This document shows positions 35,558-45,051 of a stretch of 64,000 nucleotides of DNA, one piece after another. A program made the translations under genes and the position numbers. Below the pieces are notes generated by a model. It searched no databases. It was not told the origin of the DNA and saw only the letters and a program-made list of their open reading frames with translations. The stretch comes from Denitrobaculum sp965232285 (lineage in GTDB: Bacteria > Pseudomonadota > Alphaproteobacteria > Kiloniellales > Kiloniellaceae), in contig CBDDPL010000004.1 in the NCBI GenBank assembly GCA_965232285.1, positions 2,976,001 to 3,040,000 on the forward strand. The letters run 5' to 3'. Position 1 is the first letter of the stretch. The number at the start of each line of letters is the position of its first letter.

Positions 35558-36196
35558 ATGATCACTCTTTTTAACTACGATCCATCCCAGAACGGCTACA
35601 AGGTCCGCCTGCTGCTCCAACAGCTCGATCGCCCCTACAACAGCGTCGATATCGCCATTTTCGACGGTGAAAGCCGCACACCGGCGTTCCTGCAGAAAAA
35701 CCCCATGGGCGCCGTGCCGGTCCTGCAGCTCGAAGATGGGAGCTATCTGCCGGAATCCAATGCCATCCTGAACTATCTGGCCGAGGGCACAGAATTTCTC
35801 TCGAAGGATCCCCTGGAACGCGCCCAGACCCTGCGCTGGATGTTCTTCGAGCAGGAGTATGTCCAGGCCAGCATCGCCACCCTCCGGCACCGGATGCTGA
35901 CCGGGAAGCTGGTGCCCGACAGCCCGGTCACTGCCGAGCGACGCAAACTGGGAGAGCGGGTCCTGTCCGTCCTCGACGACCACCTGCGCGCAAAGGATTT
36001 TCTGGCTGGCGACCGCTACTCCATCGCCGATATCTCCATCTTCGCCTATGCGGGCTTCGCAGAGGATGCCGGCTACCGGCTATCCGACTATCCATTCTTC
36101 GAAGCCTGGACCAAACGCATCAGATCGCAGCCTGGTTTCCTGGATGACATCATCCCCTATTCCGTCGATCCCCATTCCCATCGGGAACTCGGTTAG
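35558..36196 (+). CDS. Glutathione S-transferase family protein
   Basis: A 212-residue GST. The N-terminal thioredoxin fold has NPMGAVPVLQLEDG and PESNAILNYLAEG (glutathione site); the helical domain has GDRYSIADISIFAYAGFA. ATG 35558 lies 7 bp after AAGGA. It is distinct from the GST at 29963. It is followed 37 bp later by a kinase of unknown substrate. Substrate unknown. Confidence 0.85.
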   Translation: MITLFNYDPSQNGYKVRLLLQQLDRPYNSVDIAIFDGESRTPAFLQKNPMGAVPVLQLEDGSYLPESNAILNYLAEGTEFLSKDPLERAQTLRWMFFEQEYVQASIATLRHRMLTGKLVPDSPVTAERRKLGERVLSVLDDHLRAKDFLAGDRYSIADISIFAYAGFAEDAGYRLSDYPFFEAWTKRIRSQPGFLDDIIPYSVDPHSHRELG

Positions 36197-36233
36197 ATTT
36201 GGCACGGCGGGCGGATGTCGATAAGTTTCGCGG

Positions 36234-37106
36234 ATGGACCTGCCGGACAACCTCAAGCCACTGGCGCAACAGGAAACGGGCGCCGCCTGGCTGGCGGACT
36301 TGCCCCGGTTGCTGTCGGAACTTTCCGAAGACTGGAACCTTCAGATCGGCGCGCCCTGCCCCGGCGGCAATGTCTCCTATGTCACACAAGCAACCCGTGA
36401 CGGTGAGCCCGTCGTTCTGAAGATCCAGTGGCCGCATCGTGAATCGCTCACCGAAGCCGATGCCCTGCAGCTCTGGGATGGCAAGGGCACCGTGCGCCTG
36501 CTGGCCCACGACCGGGAACGGCATGCTCTCCTGCTGGAGCGTTGTGCGCCCGGCACAGCCTTATCTGCCTGCCATGACGACGTGGACCCGCTTGCGGTGC
36601 TCACCGGCCTCCTGCCTCGTCTCTGGAAACCCGCTGCGGCGCCCTTTACGAGCCTGAAAGAAGAGGCACTAGGCTGGGCCTCGACACTGCTTGCCGACTG
36701 GGACACGGTCGGCCAACCCTGCGAGCGGCGGCTGGTCGAGGCTGCCCTTCACTACATCTCGGAGCTGTCGGAAAGCCAGGAGGAATCCGTGCTGCTGCAT
36801 CAGGATCTGCACGGCGACAACGTCCTGGCGGCGGAGCGGGAAGCCTGGCTCGTGATCGACCCGAAGCCTCTCGTCGGCGAGCGCGCGTTCGCCCTGGCGC
36901 CCATCGTCCGCAGCTTCGAATTCGGTCATTCACGGGATCAGGTTTTGAATCGATTGAACCGGCTATCGGCCGACCTTAACCTGGACCGCGAACGCGCGCG
37001 CGGCTGGACAGTCGCGCAGACCATGGCCTGGAGCTTCGACAGCGGCTACGAAGAGCAGCATTATGAAACCCTGCGCTGGCTGCTCCCGAAGGCTTATCAG
37101 GTTTGA
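36234..37106 (+). CDS. APH(6)/StrB-like small-molecule phosphotransferase
   Basis: A 290-residue kinase of the aminoglycoside/hydroxyurea resistance family. VLLHQDLHGDNVLAAERE holds the catalytic Asp and Asn; WLVIDPKPLVGERAFALAP is the DFG-like metal site typical of StrB-type enzymes; VVLKIQWP carries the ATP-binding Lys. Chromosomal members often have no resistance role. It sits between GST and GNAT genes on the same strand. Confidence 0.82.
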   Translation: MDLPDNLKPLAQQETGAAWLADLPRLLSELSEDWNLQIGAPCPGGNVSYVTQATRDGEPVVLKIQWPHRESLTEADALQLWDGKGTVRLLAHDRERHALLLERCAPGTALSACHDDVDPLAVLTGLLPRLWKPAAAPFTSLKEEALGWASTLLADWDTVGQPCERRLVEAALHYISELSESQEESVLLHQDLHGDNVLAAEREAWLVIDPKPLVGERAFALAPIVRSFEFGHSRDQVLNRLNRLSADLNLDRERARGWTVAQTMAWSFDSGYEEQHYETLRWLLPKAYQV

Positions 37107-37140
37107 CGATTCCCATTGAAACGGCGAAGAGGAAACATCC

Positions 37141-37656
37141 GTGCACCCAGATGACATCCCCGTACTGGAAACCGAACGTCTTGTTCTGCGGGGACCACGC
37201 GCCGAGGACTATGACGCCTTTCTGGAGTTCTATAGCGACGGTGAAGCTTCGCACTTCTACGGTGGGCCGCTGCGGCCTGACGGGGCCTGGAAGCGCCTGG
37301 CGCAGGATATCGGGCACTGGCTGCTTCGCGGCTATGGGCTCTGGACCGTCGAAGACCGCGTGACGGGCGAAGTGTACGGCGGCTGCGGCCTCTTCTGGGC
37401 CGAGGGATGGCCGCGGCCCGAACTGACCTGGTGGCTGCGCGCCGGCGCCAGAGGCCGGGGCTACGCCACCGAGGCCTCCCGCGCCGTCATCCGCTACGCG
37501 CTGGAGGTCGCCGGATGGGACCACGTCGAAACCCACATGGACGACAATAACGACGCGGCGCGTAAACTCGCTCTGCGCCTGGGAGGCCAGCAGATCGCCC
37601 GCGAAGCCTTCCCCGACGGCAAGGACCGCAACGTTTACAAGCTCTCGCCGGATTGA
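37141..37656 (+). CDS. GNAT-family acetyltransferase, RimJ/RimL type
   Basis: The 171-residue protein starts DIPVLETERLVLRGPRAED, the RimJ/RimL opening, and has the acetyl-CoA loop in ARGRGYATEASRAVIRYA. MDDNNDAARKLALRLGG is the conserved 'N-x-x-S/A' helix. The start is GTG 37141 after GAGGAAA. Substrate could be a protein N-terminus or small amine. Convergent with the FAD/GcvT gene. Confidence 0.82.
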   Translation: MHPDDIPVLETERLVLRGPRAEDYDAFLEFYSDGEASHFYGGPLRPDGAWKRLAQDIGHWLLRGYGLWTVEDRVTGEVYGGCGLFWAEGWPRPELTWWLRAGARGRGYATEASRAVIRYALEVAGWDHVETHMDDNNDAARKLALRLGGQQIAREAFPDGKDRNVYKLSPD

Positions 37657-37666
37657 CCGGAAATAA

Positions 37667-37692
37667 GGATGCGGGATGCTATCCCCGCATCC
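37667..37692. terminator. Bidirectional hairpin between convergent genes
   Basis: GGATGCGGG / CCCGCATCC, a perfect 9-bp stem with an 8-nt loop, lies between the GNAT and FAD/GcvT genes and covers the latter's TAG. No long T-run is present on either side. Confidence 0.5.
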
Positions 37693-40114
37693 GTGCCGCG
37701 TCCGGATCGAACAGCGGCGTGGCCTGGACCCTGGCCGGCCGGCGGTTGCCCAGGATCTCGATCTCGAAGCTGTCGCTGGCCGCGCCGTTACCCAGTTCCG
37801 CCGGCACGTAGCCCAGCGCCACCGACCTGCCCGCATCGTGCGCGTAGCCGCCGGAGGTGATCCAGCCGACCACCTTGCCCTCGTGCCAGACCGGCTCGTC
37901 CCCGATCACATCGGCGTCTTCGGCCTCGACCGTAAAGGTCAGGAGCTTGAGTTTGCAGCCCTCCTGCTTATCCCGCGCCGCGGCTTCACGACCGATGAAG
38001 TCGTTCTTGGTCAGATCGACGAAGCGGTCGAGGCCGGCCTCGAAGGGGCTATAGATCGGGCGGTATTCCCGCGCCCAGGTGCCGAAACCCTTTTCCAGGC
38101 GCAGGGCGTTGAGTGCCCGCCCGCCGAAGAGCCGGATGCCGAATTCCGCGCCCTCAGCCATCAGCAGATCGAAGAGTGCCTGCTGATACTCCGGCTTGAC
38201 CCAGATCTCGTAACCCAGATCGCCGGTGAAGCTGATGCGCCCCACCAGCGCCGGGATCATGCCAAGATCCAGCTCGCGGATCGACATGAAGCGGAAGGCC
38301 TCGTTGGAGACGTCGTGGTGGGTCAGCTTCTGCAACAGCTCGCGCGACTTCGGCCCGGCGATCGACAGCCCGGTCATGTTGAGCCCCAGCGCCTGGATCC
38401 GCACGCCGCTCTCCGGCAGGTGGGATTCGAACCAGCGCATGTGGTAGTCCTCGGCCACACCGGAGCCGAAGATGTAGAAACACTCATCGCTCAGGCGCGC
38501 AACGGTAAAGTCGCCGATCAGCTTGCCGGCGTGGTTGAGCATCGGAGTCAGGGTGATGCGGCCGTTGCGCGGCATCTTGTTGGCCAGCAGACGCGACAGC
38601 CAGGCCTCCGCATCCGGCCCTGTAATCTCGTACTTCGCGAAGCTAGAGGTCTCCAGCAGGCCGACCCCGTTGCGCACGGCGGCGCATTCCTCGGCTACCG
38701 AGTCATGTGCGTTGGAACGCTTGAAGGTGACGTCCTCCACGGCCTCCTTGCCCTCGGGTGCGAACCAGAGCGCATGCTCCAGGCCGGCAGCCGACCCGAA
38801 GACCGCGTTTTTCGCCGCCAGCCGGTCATGGATCGGCGTCATGCGCAGCGGACGGCCCGCCGGCAGCTCCTCGTTCGGAAAGGCAATGGAGAAGCGCCGG
38901 CCGTAATTCTCACGCACCTTCGCGTTGGTGTAGGCCTTGGTCGCCCAGTCGCCGTAACGCGCCGCATCCATGGCCCAGACATCGAAGCCCGGGTCGCCGT
39001 CGATCATCCAGTTAGCCAGCGCCAGGCCGACGCCGCCGCCCTGGCTGAAGCCGGCCATCACGCCGACCGCCAGCCAGTAGTTGTCCAGACCGCGCACCGG
39101 ACCGATCACCGGGTTACCGTCCGGCGCGAAGGTGAAGGGCCCGTGGATGACGTTCTTGATGCCGGCATCGTTGAAGGCCGGAAAGCGTTCGAAACCGCGG
39201 GTCAGGTTGTCGGCGATCTTGTCCAGGTCCGGCGGCAGCAGTTCGGCCCCGAAGTTCCAGGGCGTCTCATGCTCCGACCAGGGCTCGCCCTTGCGCTCGT
39301 AGGTGCCCATCAGCATCCCCGTGCGTTCCTGGCGCATGTAGATCTCGCCGTCGAAATCGATGCAGTGCACGACCTCTTTGCCGTCGTTGCGCTTGTTGTA
39401 GTCGACGACCTCTTCCATCTCTTCGGTCAGGATATACTGGTGCGCCATGGCGAGAACCGGCAGTTCCTGCCCCACCATACGGCCCACCTCGCGGGCCCAG
39501 AGGCCGCCGGCGTTGACCACGTGCTCGGCGTGGATGTTGCCCTTGTCGGTGATGACGTCCCAGGTTCCGTCAACCCGCTGCTGCAGATCGGTCACGCGGG
39601 TATGGCGATAGACCTCGGCGCCGTTGACCCGCGCCGCCTTGGCGTAGGCGTGGGTGGTGCCGGAGGGATCCAGGTGTCCTTCGAGAGGATGCCAGAGAGC
39701 GCCGATGAACTTGTCCTTGTCCATAAGCGGAAAGTGCTCGTAGGCCTCGTCCAGGGAGATCAGCTCGGTCTGAACCCCGAGGTAGCGGTTCTTGGCGTGC
39801 GCCGCTTTCAGCCAGTCCAGGCGCTCCTCGCTGGAGACCAGCATGACGCCGCCAGTAATGTGAAGCCCGCAGGCCTGCTCGGAGATCTCCTCGATCTCCT
39901 TGTAGAGTTCGATCGTGTATTCCTGCAGCTTGGCGACGTTGGGATCGCCGTTCAGGGTGTGGAAACCACCCGCCGCGTGCCAGGTCGAGCCAGCCGTCAG
40001 CTCCTCGCGCTCCAGCAGCACGACATCCTTCCAGCCGCCTTTGGTGAGGTGATAGAGCACACTGCAGCCAACGACGCCACCGCCGATGACCGCGACCTGA
40101 ACCTCTGACTTCAT
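37679..40114 (-). CDS. FAD-dependent oxidase/dehydrogenase with GcvT domain (second copy)
   Basis: The 811-residue protein has the same architecture as the enzyme at 23312: FAD domain (VAVIGGGVVGCSVLYHL; GSTWHAAGG with the flavin-linking His), then folate-binding GcvT and GCV_T_C. Many positions differ, so they are old paralogues with different substrates. MKSEVQ at 40114 is the likely start; an upstream frame adds 16 unlikely residues. It is followed upstream by an aldehyde dehydrogenase in the same orientation, 173 bp away. Likely substrate: an N-methylated amine such as dimethylglycine or sarcosine. Confidence 0.85.
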   Translation of the reverse strand: MKSEVQVAVIGGGVVGCSVLYHLTKGGWKDVVLLEREELTAGSTWHAAGGFHTLNGDPNVAKLQEYTIELYKEIEEISEQACGLHITGGVMLVSSEERLDWLKAAHAKNRYLGVQTELISLDEAYEHFPLMDKDKFIGALWHPLEGHLDPSGTTHAYAKAARVNGAEVYRHTRVTDLQQRVDGTWDVITDKGNIHAEHVVNAGGLWAREVGRMVGQELPVLAMAHQYILTEEMEEVVDYNKRNDGKEVVHCIDFDGEIYMRQERTGMLMGTYERKGEPWSEHETPWNFGAELLPPDLDKIADNLTRGFERFPAFNDAGIKNVIHGPFTFAPDGNPVIGPVRGLDNYWLAVGVMAGFSQGGGVGLALANWMIDGDPGFDVWAMDAARYGDWATKAYTNAKVRENYGRRFSIAFPNEELPAGRPLRMTPIHDRLAAKNAVFGSAAGLEHALWFAPEGKEAVEDVTFKRSNAHDSVAEECAAVRNGVGLLETSSFAKYEITGPDAEAWLSRLLANKMPRNGRITLTPMLNHAGKLIGDFTVARLSDECFYIFGSGVAEDYHMRWFESHLPESGVRIQALGLNMTGLSIAGPKSRELLQKLTHHDVSNEAFRFMSIRELDLGMIPALVGRISFTGDLGYEIWVKPEYQQALFDLLMAEGAEFGIRLFGGRALNALRLEKGFGTWAREYRPIYSPFEAGLDRFVDLTKNDFIGREAAARDKQEGCKLKLLTFTVEAEDADVIGDEPVWHEGKVVGWITSGGYAHDAGRSVALGYVPAELGNGAASDSFEIEILGNRRPARVQATPLFDPDAARMRG

Positions 40115-40287
40115 CTCTCTTACAACTCCAGCAATCCGCCATAAGGGCGGCTCAAAGAACACACTCTCGCGGAAATGCTGTCACAGCCCGACGCAGGAAC
40201 ACAGTTTCATTAGCGACATCTATCGGGGGCGATCTCCCGGCCTAATAGTTTCCCCAAAGCGCGGTTGTTTTGTCGGAAACAGCGCCG

Positions 40288-41832
40288 CTACAGCGATGAG
40301 AGAGCCGATCCGAGCTGGCCGAAGTCACCGATATTGATGATTGTGGTCTTCTCACGGGTGAAACTCGCGATCATCGATTCCAGCGAAGACTCGCTGCCAA
40401 AGCCCGAGGCCTTGGTCCCCGCATAGGACAGACCCGGCAGCATCACCGCGTTCTGGTTGATCTGCGTGAAGCCGACCGTCAAGCGCTTGCAGAGGTGAAG
40501 GCAGGTGGAAATGTCCTTGCCCCAGATGCTGGCCGACAGTCCGTAGTCCGCGTCATTGGCCAGGGAGACCAGTTCCTCCAGACTGTCGTAGCCGAAGACG
40601 CACATCACCGGGCCGAAGATCTCCTTCTGCACGATCTCGGAGTCATGCGGCGGCTCGACAAAGAAGTGGGGCTGCAGAAAGGCGCCGTCCCGCAGGCCCG
40701 GTTCGGCAGGGAGCACTCCGGCGCGCCTCGGGGTCTCACCCGACAGGATCGCCCGTTCGATAAAGCCTTCGATCCGCTCTTTCTGCCGCTGGGACACAAT
40801 CGCCCCGGTATCGGTGGCATCCTCCAGGGGATCCCCGATTTTCAGCTTACCGGCCTCGGCTACCGCCAAATTGACGAAGTCGGCGAGCCTGTCCCGCGGC
40901 ACATAGACCCGGGTCGAGGAAGTACAGCTCTGCGCCTGGCGGGTGAAACGGATACCGGAAACCGCGCCCTCGACCGCAACGTCCAGGTCGCAGTCGGGCA
41001 GAACCAACATAGGCGACTTTCCGCCGAGCTCCAGATTGACCTGCTTCAGCCGAGCAGCCGCCGAGACATAGACCTTGCGTCCCGACTCCACCGAACCGGT
41101 GAAGGAGACCTTCTGGATCTTAGGATGTTCCACCAGCGCCTGGCCGGTCTCGGAGCCGTAACCGACCACCGCGTTGATCACTCCCGGCGGCAGGATCTCA
41201 CCGATCAGCCTGAGGACTCTCAGCAGGGTAAAAGGCGCGATCTCGGGCAGCTTCAGAACAACGCTGTTGCCGGCAATCAGTGGCGCCGCCACCTTGTAGC
41301 CGAGGAACATCAGGGGCATGTTCCAGGGAATGATGCCGGCGACCACGCCGATGGGCTCGCGCGAGGTCAGGGTCATCACGCTCTGGCTAAAGGGCGCGGA
41401 CCTGCCTTTCAGTTCCGTCCCGAAACTCGAAAAGTAACGGAAGATGTCCGCGACAAGCTTCACCTCGCCCAGGCATTCCGTACGGTGTGCCTTGCCCGTC
41501 TCCAGCGCCAGCAGAAGAGCGAGGTCGTCGGCCTCTGCCTCGAGCACAGCCGCGCAGTCCGCCAGCAGCGCGGCCCGCGCTTTGCCTTCCATGGCAGCCC
41601 ATCTCGAAAAGGCCGCATGCGCGGACTGCACGGCATGGTCGACCTCTGCGGCGCTACAGTTCGGCGTACGGCCGATAAGCTGATTATAGGCTGGGTTTAC
41701 GACCTCGATGCCCTCGCTGCCGGAAGACACCAGGTCGTTGTTCAGAAACCATTTTCCCTCGAGCTCCGCGACCATGGTAAGCGCCAGGGCCTTGCGCTCT
41801 GCCGCGACAGTCGGCCGTCCTGGAATCAACAT
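40288..41832 (-). CDS. NAD(P)-dependent aldehyde dehydrogenase
   Basis: A 514-residue ALDH-superfamily enzyme. The catalytic Glu is in LELGGKSP, the nucleophile Cys in RQAQSCTSSTRV, the cofactor loop in IIPWNMPLMF and FTGSVESGRKVY. It oxidises an aldehyde to the acid. ATG 41832 follows AAGGA; a GTG lies just before. It may serve the FAD/GcvT enzyme downstream, for example on betaine aldehyde or a similar substrate, but no specificity residue was checked. Confidence 0.88.
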   Translation of the reverse strand: MLIPGRPTVAAERKALALTMVAELEGKWFLNNDLVSSGSEGIEVVNPAYNQLIGRTPNCSAAEVDHAVQSAHAAFSRWAAMEGKARAALLADCAAVLEAEADDLALLLALETGKAHRTECLGEVKLVADIFRYFSSFGTELKGRSAPFSQSVMTLTSREPIGVVAGIIPWNMPLMFLGYKVAAPLIAGNSVVLKLPEIAPFTLLRVLRLIGEILPPGVINAVVGYGSETGQALVEHPKIQKVSFTGSVESGRKVYVSAAARLKQVNLELGGKSPMLVLPDCDLDVAVEGAVSGIRFTRQAQSCTSSTRVYVPRDRLADFVNLAVAEAGKLKIGDPLEDATDTGAIVSQRQKERIEGFIERAILSGETPRRAGVLPAEPGLRDGAFLQPHFFVEPPHDSEIVQKEIFGPVMCVFGYDSLEELVSLANDADYGLSASIWGKDISTCLHLCKRLTVGFTQINQNAVMLPGLSYAGTKASGFGSESSLESMIASFTREKTTIINIGDFGQLGSALSSL

Positions 41833-41949
41833 CACTCATCCTTCCTGGAGAAGTCTATATCTATTCCAGCTTGAAGCTTTTGTCGCGAGAATTCAATCTG
41901 GGATTGTTTGCCCCTGATGAACCATGGCTAATTGCCTGAGAATTCCGGC

Positions 41950-42861
41950 CTAATGGCTCTTCAGGGCGCTCAGCGCCTGGTCGATTTCGCTAGCCTGGGG
42001 GAAGGAGGGCTGGGCCCCTTCCCGGGTGCAGGCCAGCGCACCCGCGACGGCGGCACGCGCCATAGCCGCTTCAAGATCCGCGCCGGCATCCAGGCCGGCC
42101 GCCAGCACCCCGGCGAAGGTGTCGCCGGCGCCCGTGGTATCGACAGGCTCGACCTTCAGGGACGGCACCCGCAGGACCGCCTCTCCGTCCGACGCCGCCG
42201 CGCCCTCGGGCCCCAGGGTCGTCACGACGGTCACCCCCAGGTCCGCTGCCAGAGCTTTCAGGGTTTCACTCTGACTGCTGCCGCTCAAACCATGGTGCGC
42301 CGCCAGGTCGGCGGCTTCGGTTTCATTCACCAGCAGGATGGAAATGTCGGAGAAGGCCTCCCGGGACAGCGGGACGAAGGGCGCCAGGCTGAGAATGACC
42401 CTCGCGCCGGCCGATCTCGCGGCACGGGCCGCGGCAAAGGTCTCGGCCTCCGTCACCTCCATCTGCAGCATCAGACTGTCATTCGGGCCAATTCCCGCCT
42501 GGCCAAGCTGGGCGGACTCGCCGCGCAGGTTGGCGCCGGGCGAGAGAATGATGGTGTTTTCACCGGCCTCATCCACGGTGATCACGGCCACCCCGGTGGT
42601 CTCGCCGCGCACCTCGACCGCGCTCAGGTCCACGCCAGCGGCACGCAGTTCGGAAAGGGCGAGCGTCGCAAAGTCGTCGCCCCCCACCGCGCCCACCAGG
42701 CGCACCTCGGCGCCCGCCCGGCGGGCCGCCAGGGCCTGGTTCGCGCCCTTGCCGCCGGGGAACTGCGCGATATCGGACCCATGAACCGTCTCTCCTGGCC
42801 TGGGCAGCTTCGCGACCCGCGTCACAAGATCGAGGTTGATCGAGCCGAAAACCGTAATCAT
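41950..42861 (-). CDS. rbsK: Ribokinase (PfkB family)
   Basis: The 303-residue sugar kinase has the ribokinase signatures GGKGANQALAARRAGAEV (about 36-53) and VDTTGAGDTFAGVLAAG (catalytic Asp and anion hole). VFGSINLDLVTRV opens as in RbsK. It phosphorylates ribose or a related sugar with ATP. No transporter or other rbs gene adjoins, so the substrate may differ. Confidence 0.82.
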   Translation of the reverse strand: MITVFGSINLDLVTRVAKLPRPGETVHGSDIAQFPGGKGANQALAARRAGAEVRLVGAVGGDDFATLALSELRAAGVDLSAVEVRGETTGVAVITVDEAGENTIILSPGANLRGESAQLGQAGIGPNDSLMLQMEVTEAETFAAARAARSAGARVILSLAPFVPLSREAFSDISILLVNETEAADLAAHHGLSGSSQSETLKALAADLGVTVVTTLGPEGAAASDGEAVLRVPSLKVEPVDTTGAGDTFAGVLAAGLDAGADLEAAMARAAVAGALACTREGAQPSFPQASEIDQALSALKSH

Positions 42862-43056
42862 GCGCTTCCCCTTCGCGGCCTCTCTGGCGAAAGATCACCG
42901 ACAGCCGTCTTCTCTTGCCTACCGCAGTCTACGTCGCAAAGACAAACAGCAGCAAGAACGCGCGCCTTCGCACGTTGCTGGACATCGGGCGTGTAAGTTT
43001 ACCAGACCGGGCTAAAATCGAATCGGAAAAGCTTTCTGTTGCCGCAGCGAACTCAA

Positions 43057-43076
43057 CTTGTATACTAGTGCACAAG
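43057..43076. promoter_or_regulatory. 20-bp palindrome in front of GntR-manD, candidate operator
   Basis: CTTGTATACTAGTGCACAAG is palindromic at 16 of 20 positions around ACTAGT, with CTTGT/ACAAG arms of GntR type. It would overlap a proposed upstream TTG start, which argues that the regulator begins at ATG 43106. Confidence 0.5.
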
Positions 43077-43105
43077 ATAAAATCTCAGCCTCTGCCGCCC
43101 GCCTC

Positions 43106-43846
43106 ATGCCCTTCACCACAGACTTCAGCATCGCGCCCGACCGCCCCGCGGCCGGCCAGATCGTCGAACGCCTGCGCTGCGCGATTGTCCGGCTGGAGCT
43201 GCCGCCGGGCCGGATGCTGTCCGAAAGCGATCTCGCTGAACGTTTCGGTGTCAGCCGCACGCCGGTGCGCGAAGCGTTGATCAAGCTGACCCAGCAGGGC
43301 TTTATCGAGGTCCGTCCGCAGCGCGGCACCTTCATCACCAAGATCAACCCGGCGGAACTGCTCGAAGCTCGATTCATCCGCGAAGCCATAGAGGTCGCGG
43401 TCATCGACCGGGTGGTCGGAAGGCTGGACCAAAGCGTGGTCGCGCGCTGCCGGTCGCTGCTGAAGGAACAGAAGGCCGCCGCGGCCGCCGCTGACGTCTT
43501 CCTCTTTCACCGTGCCGACGACGCCTTTCATGGCGCGCTCGCAGAAGCCACCGGCTTCGCCCGGGTCGGCGGTATGATCGAAAGCGAAAAGGCCCTGATG
43601 GACCGGGTCCGCATCCTCAGTCTGAAGACCATGCCACCCTTCAAACGTCTGATCGCGCAGCACCAGGCGATCCTGGATGCCGTCATCGCAGGCGACCGTC
43701 AGGAAGCTCTGGCCCAGATCCGCACCCATCTGCGCGAGCTCCTGATCACCCTGCCCCAGGCCTCGCGCGGCCACCCCGAATACTTTACCGAAACGATCGA
43801 ACCGGGCAGCGCCTGGCTCGAAACAGAATCCGGAGCCGTCCTATGA
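43106..43846 (+). CDS. GntR/FCD regulator of the manD operon
   Basis: A 246-residue protein. The winged helix (about 12-78; SRTPVREALIKLTQQGFIEV) is followed by an FCD domain (about 90-220). I start at ATG 43106 because the palindrome at 43057-43076 lies over the alternative TTG. The stop overlaps the manD ATG by 4 bp (ATGA), so the two are translationally coupled. It is expected to respond to a hexonate or uronate. Confidence 0.85.
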   Translation: MPFTTDFSIAPDRPAAGQIVERLRCAIVRLELPPGRMLSESDLAERFGVSRTPVREALIKLTQQGFIEVRPQRGTFITKINPAELLEARFIREAIEVAVIDRVVGRLDQSVVARCRSLLKEQKAAAAAADVFLFHRADDAFHGALAEATGFARVGGMIESEKALMDRVRILSLKTMPPFKRLIAQHQAILDAVIAGDRQEALAQIRTHLRELLITLPQASRGHPEYFTETIEPGSAWLETESGAVL

Positions 43847-45051
43847 AAATCGAATCCGCCAAGGTCATCGTCACCTGTCCCGGCCGGAACTTCGTGACCC
43901 TCAAGATCACGACCGAAAGCGGCGTCTACGGCATCGGCGATGCTACGCTCAACGGCCGCGAGCTGGCGGTGGTCTCCTACCTGGAAGACCACGTCATTCC
44001 CTGTCTGATCGGGCGCGACGCCCACCAGATCGAGGACATCTGGCAGTATCTCTACCGCGGGGCCTACTGGCGGCGGGGCCCGGTGACCATGTCGGCGATC
44101 TCCGCAGTAGACGTCGCCCTCTGGGACATCAAGGCCAAGGCGGCCGGCATGCCGCTCTACCAGTTGCTGGGCGGACGCAGCCGCGACGGCGTGCTGGTTT
44201 ACGGCCACGCCAACGGCCGCAATCTCGATGAGACGCTCGAAGCCGTCAGGCGCTACGTCGAGATGGGCTACAAGGCGATCCGCGTGCAGTGCGGCGTCCC
44301 GGGCATGGAGAGCGTCTACGGCGTCGGCAAGGGTGATCTCTATTACGAGCCGGCGGAAAAGGGCCTGCCGACGGAGGAAACCTGGTCGACCCCCGACTAC
44401 CTGCGCTTTATCCCGGACGTCTTCAAGGCAGTCCGCGAGAAGTTCGGCGAAGCTCCGCACCTGCTGCACGACTGCCACCACCGCCTGACCCCCATCGAGG
44501 CGGCGCGCCTGGGCAAGGACCTGGAGCCCTACCGTCTCTTCTGGATCGAGGACGCTACCCCGGCCGAGAACCAGGAGGCCTTCCGCCTGATCCGTCAGCA
44601 CACCACCACGCCGCTCGCGGTCGGCGAGATCTTCAGCACGGTCTGGGACGCCAAGGATCTGATCCAGAACCAGCTCATCGACTACATCCGCGCGACCCTG
44701 GTGCATGCCGGCGGCATCACCCATCTGCGCAATATCGCGGCCTTGGCCGCGCTCTATCAGGTCCGCACCGGTTTCCACGGTGCGACCGACCTCTCGCCGG
44801 TCACCATGGGTGCGGCGCTGCACTTCGATACCTGGGTGCCCAACTTCGGTATTCAGGAGTACATGCGCCACACGCCGGAGACCGATGCGGTCTTCTCCCA
44901 CGACTACAGCTACGCGGACGGCATGCTGAAGGTCGGCGACACGCCGGGCCACGGCGTGGACATCGACGAAGAACTGGCGGCCAAGTACCCCTACGACCGC
45001 GCCTATCTGCCGGTGAACCGCCTAACCGACGGCACGCTTTGGAACTGGTGA
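43843..45051 (+). CDS. manD: Mannonate dehydratase-family enzyme (ManD/RspA, enolase superfamily)
   Basis: The 402-residue enzyme is of the ManD subgroup, which dehydrates D-mannonate (or D-gluconate) to 2-keto-3-deoxygluconate. The metal ligands are seen in LLHDCHHRL, FWIEDATP and AVGEIF; HDCHHR also carries the family's catalytic His. VYGHANGRNLDETLEAV and GTLWNW at the C-terminus are typical. Some members of this subgroup have low activity, so the native substrate is uncertain. Convergent overlap of 30 bp with the LysR gene. Confidence 0.88.
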   Translation: MKIESAKVIVTCPGRNFVTLKITTESGVYGIGDATLNGRELAVVSYLEDHVIPCLIGRDAHQIEDIWQYLYRGAYWRRGPVTMSAISAVDVALWDIKAKAAGMPLYQLLGGRSRDGVLVYGHANGRNLDETLEAVRRYVEMGYKAIRVQCGVPGMESVYGVGKGDLYYEPAEKGLPTEETWSTPDYLRFIPDVFKAVREKFGEAPHLLHDCHHRLTPIEAARLGKDLEPYRLFWIEDATPAENQEAFRLIRQHTTTPLAVGEIFSTVWDAKDLIQNQLIDYIRATLVHAGGITHLRNIAALAALYQVRTGFHGATDLSPVTMGAALHFDTWVPNFGIQEYMRHTPETDAVFSHDYSYADGMLKVGDTPGHGVDIDEELAAKYPYDRAYLPVNRLTDGTLWNW

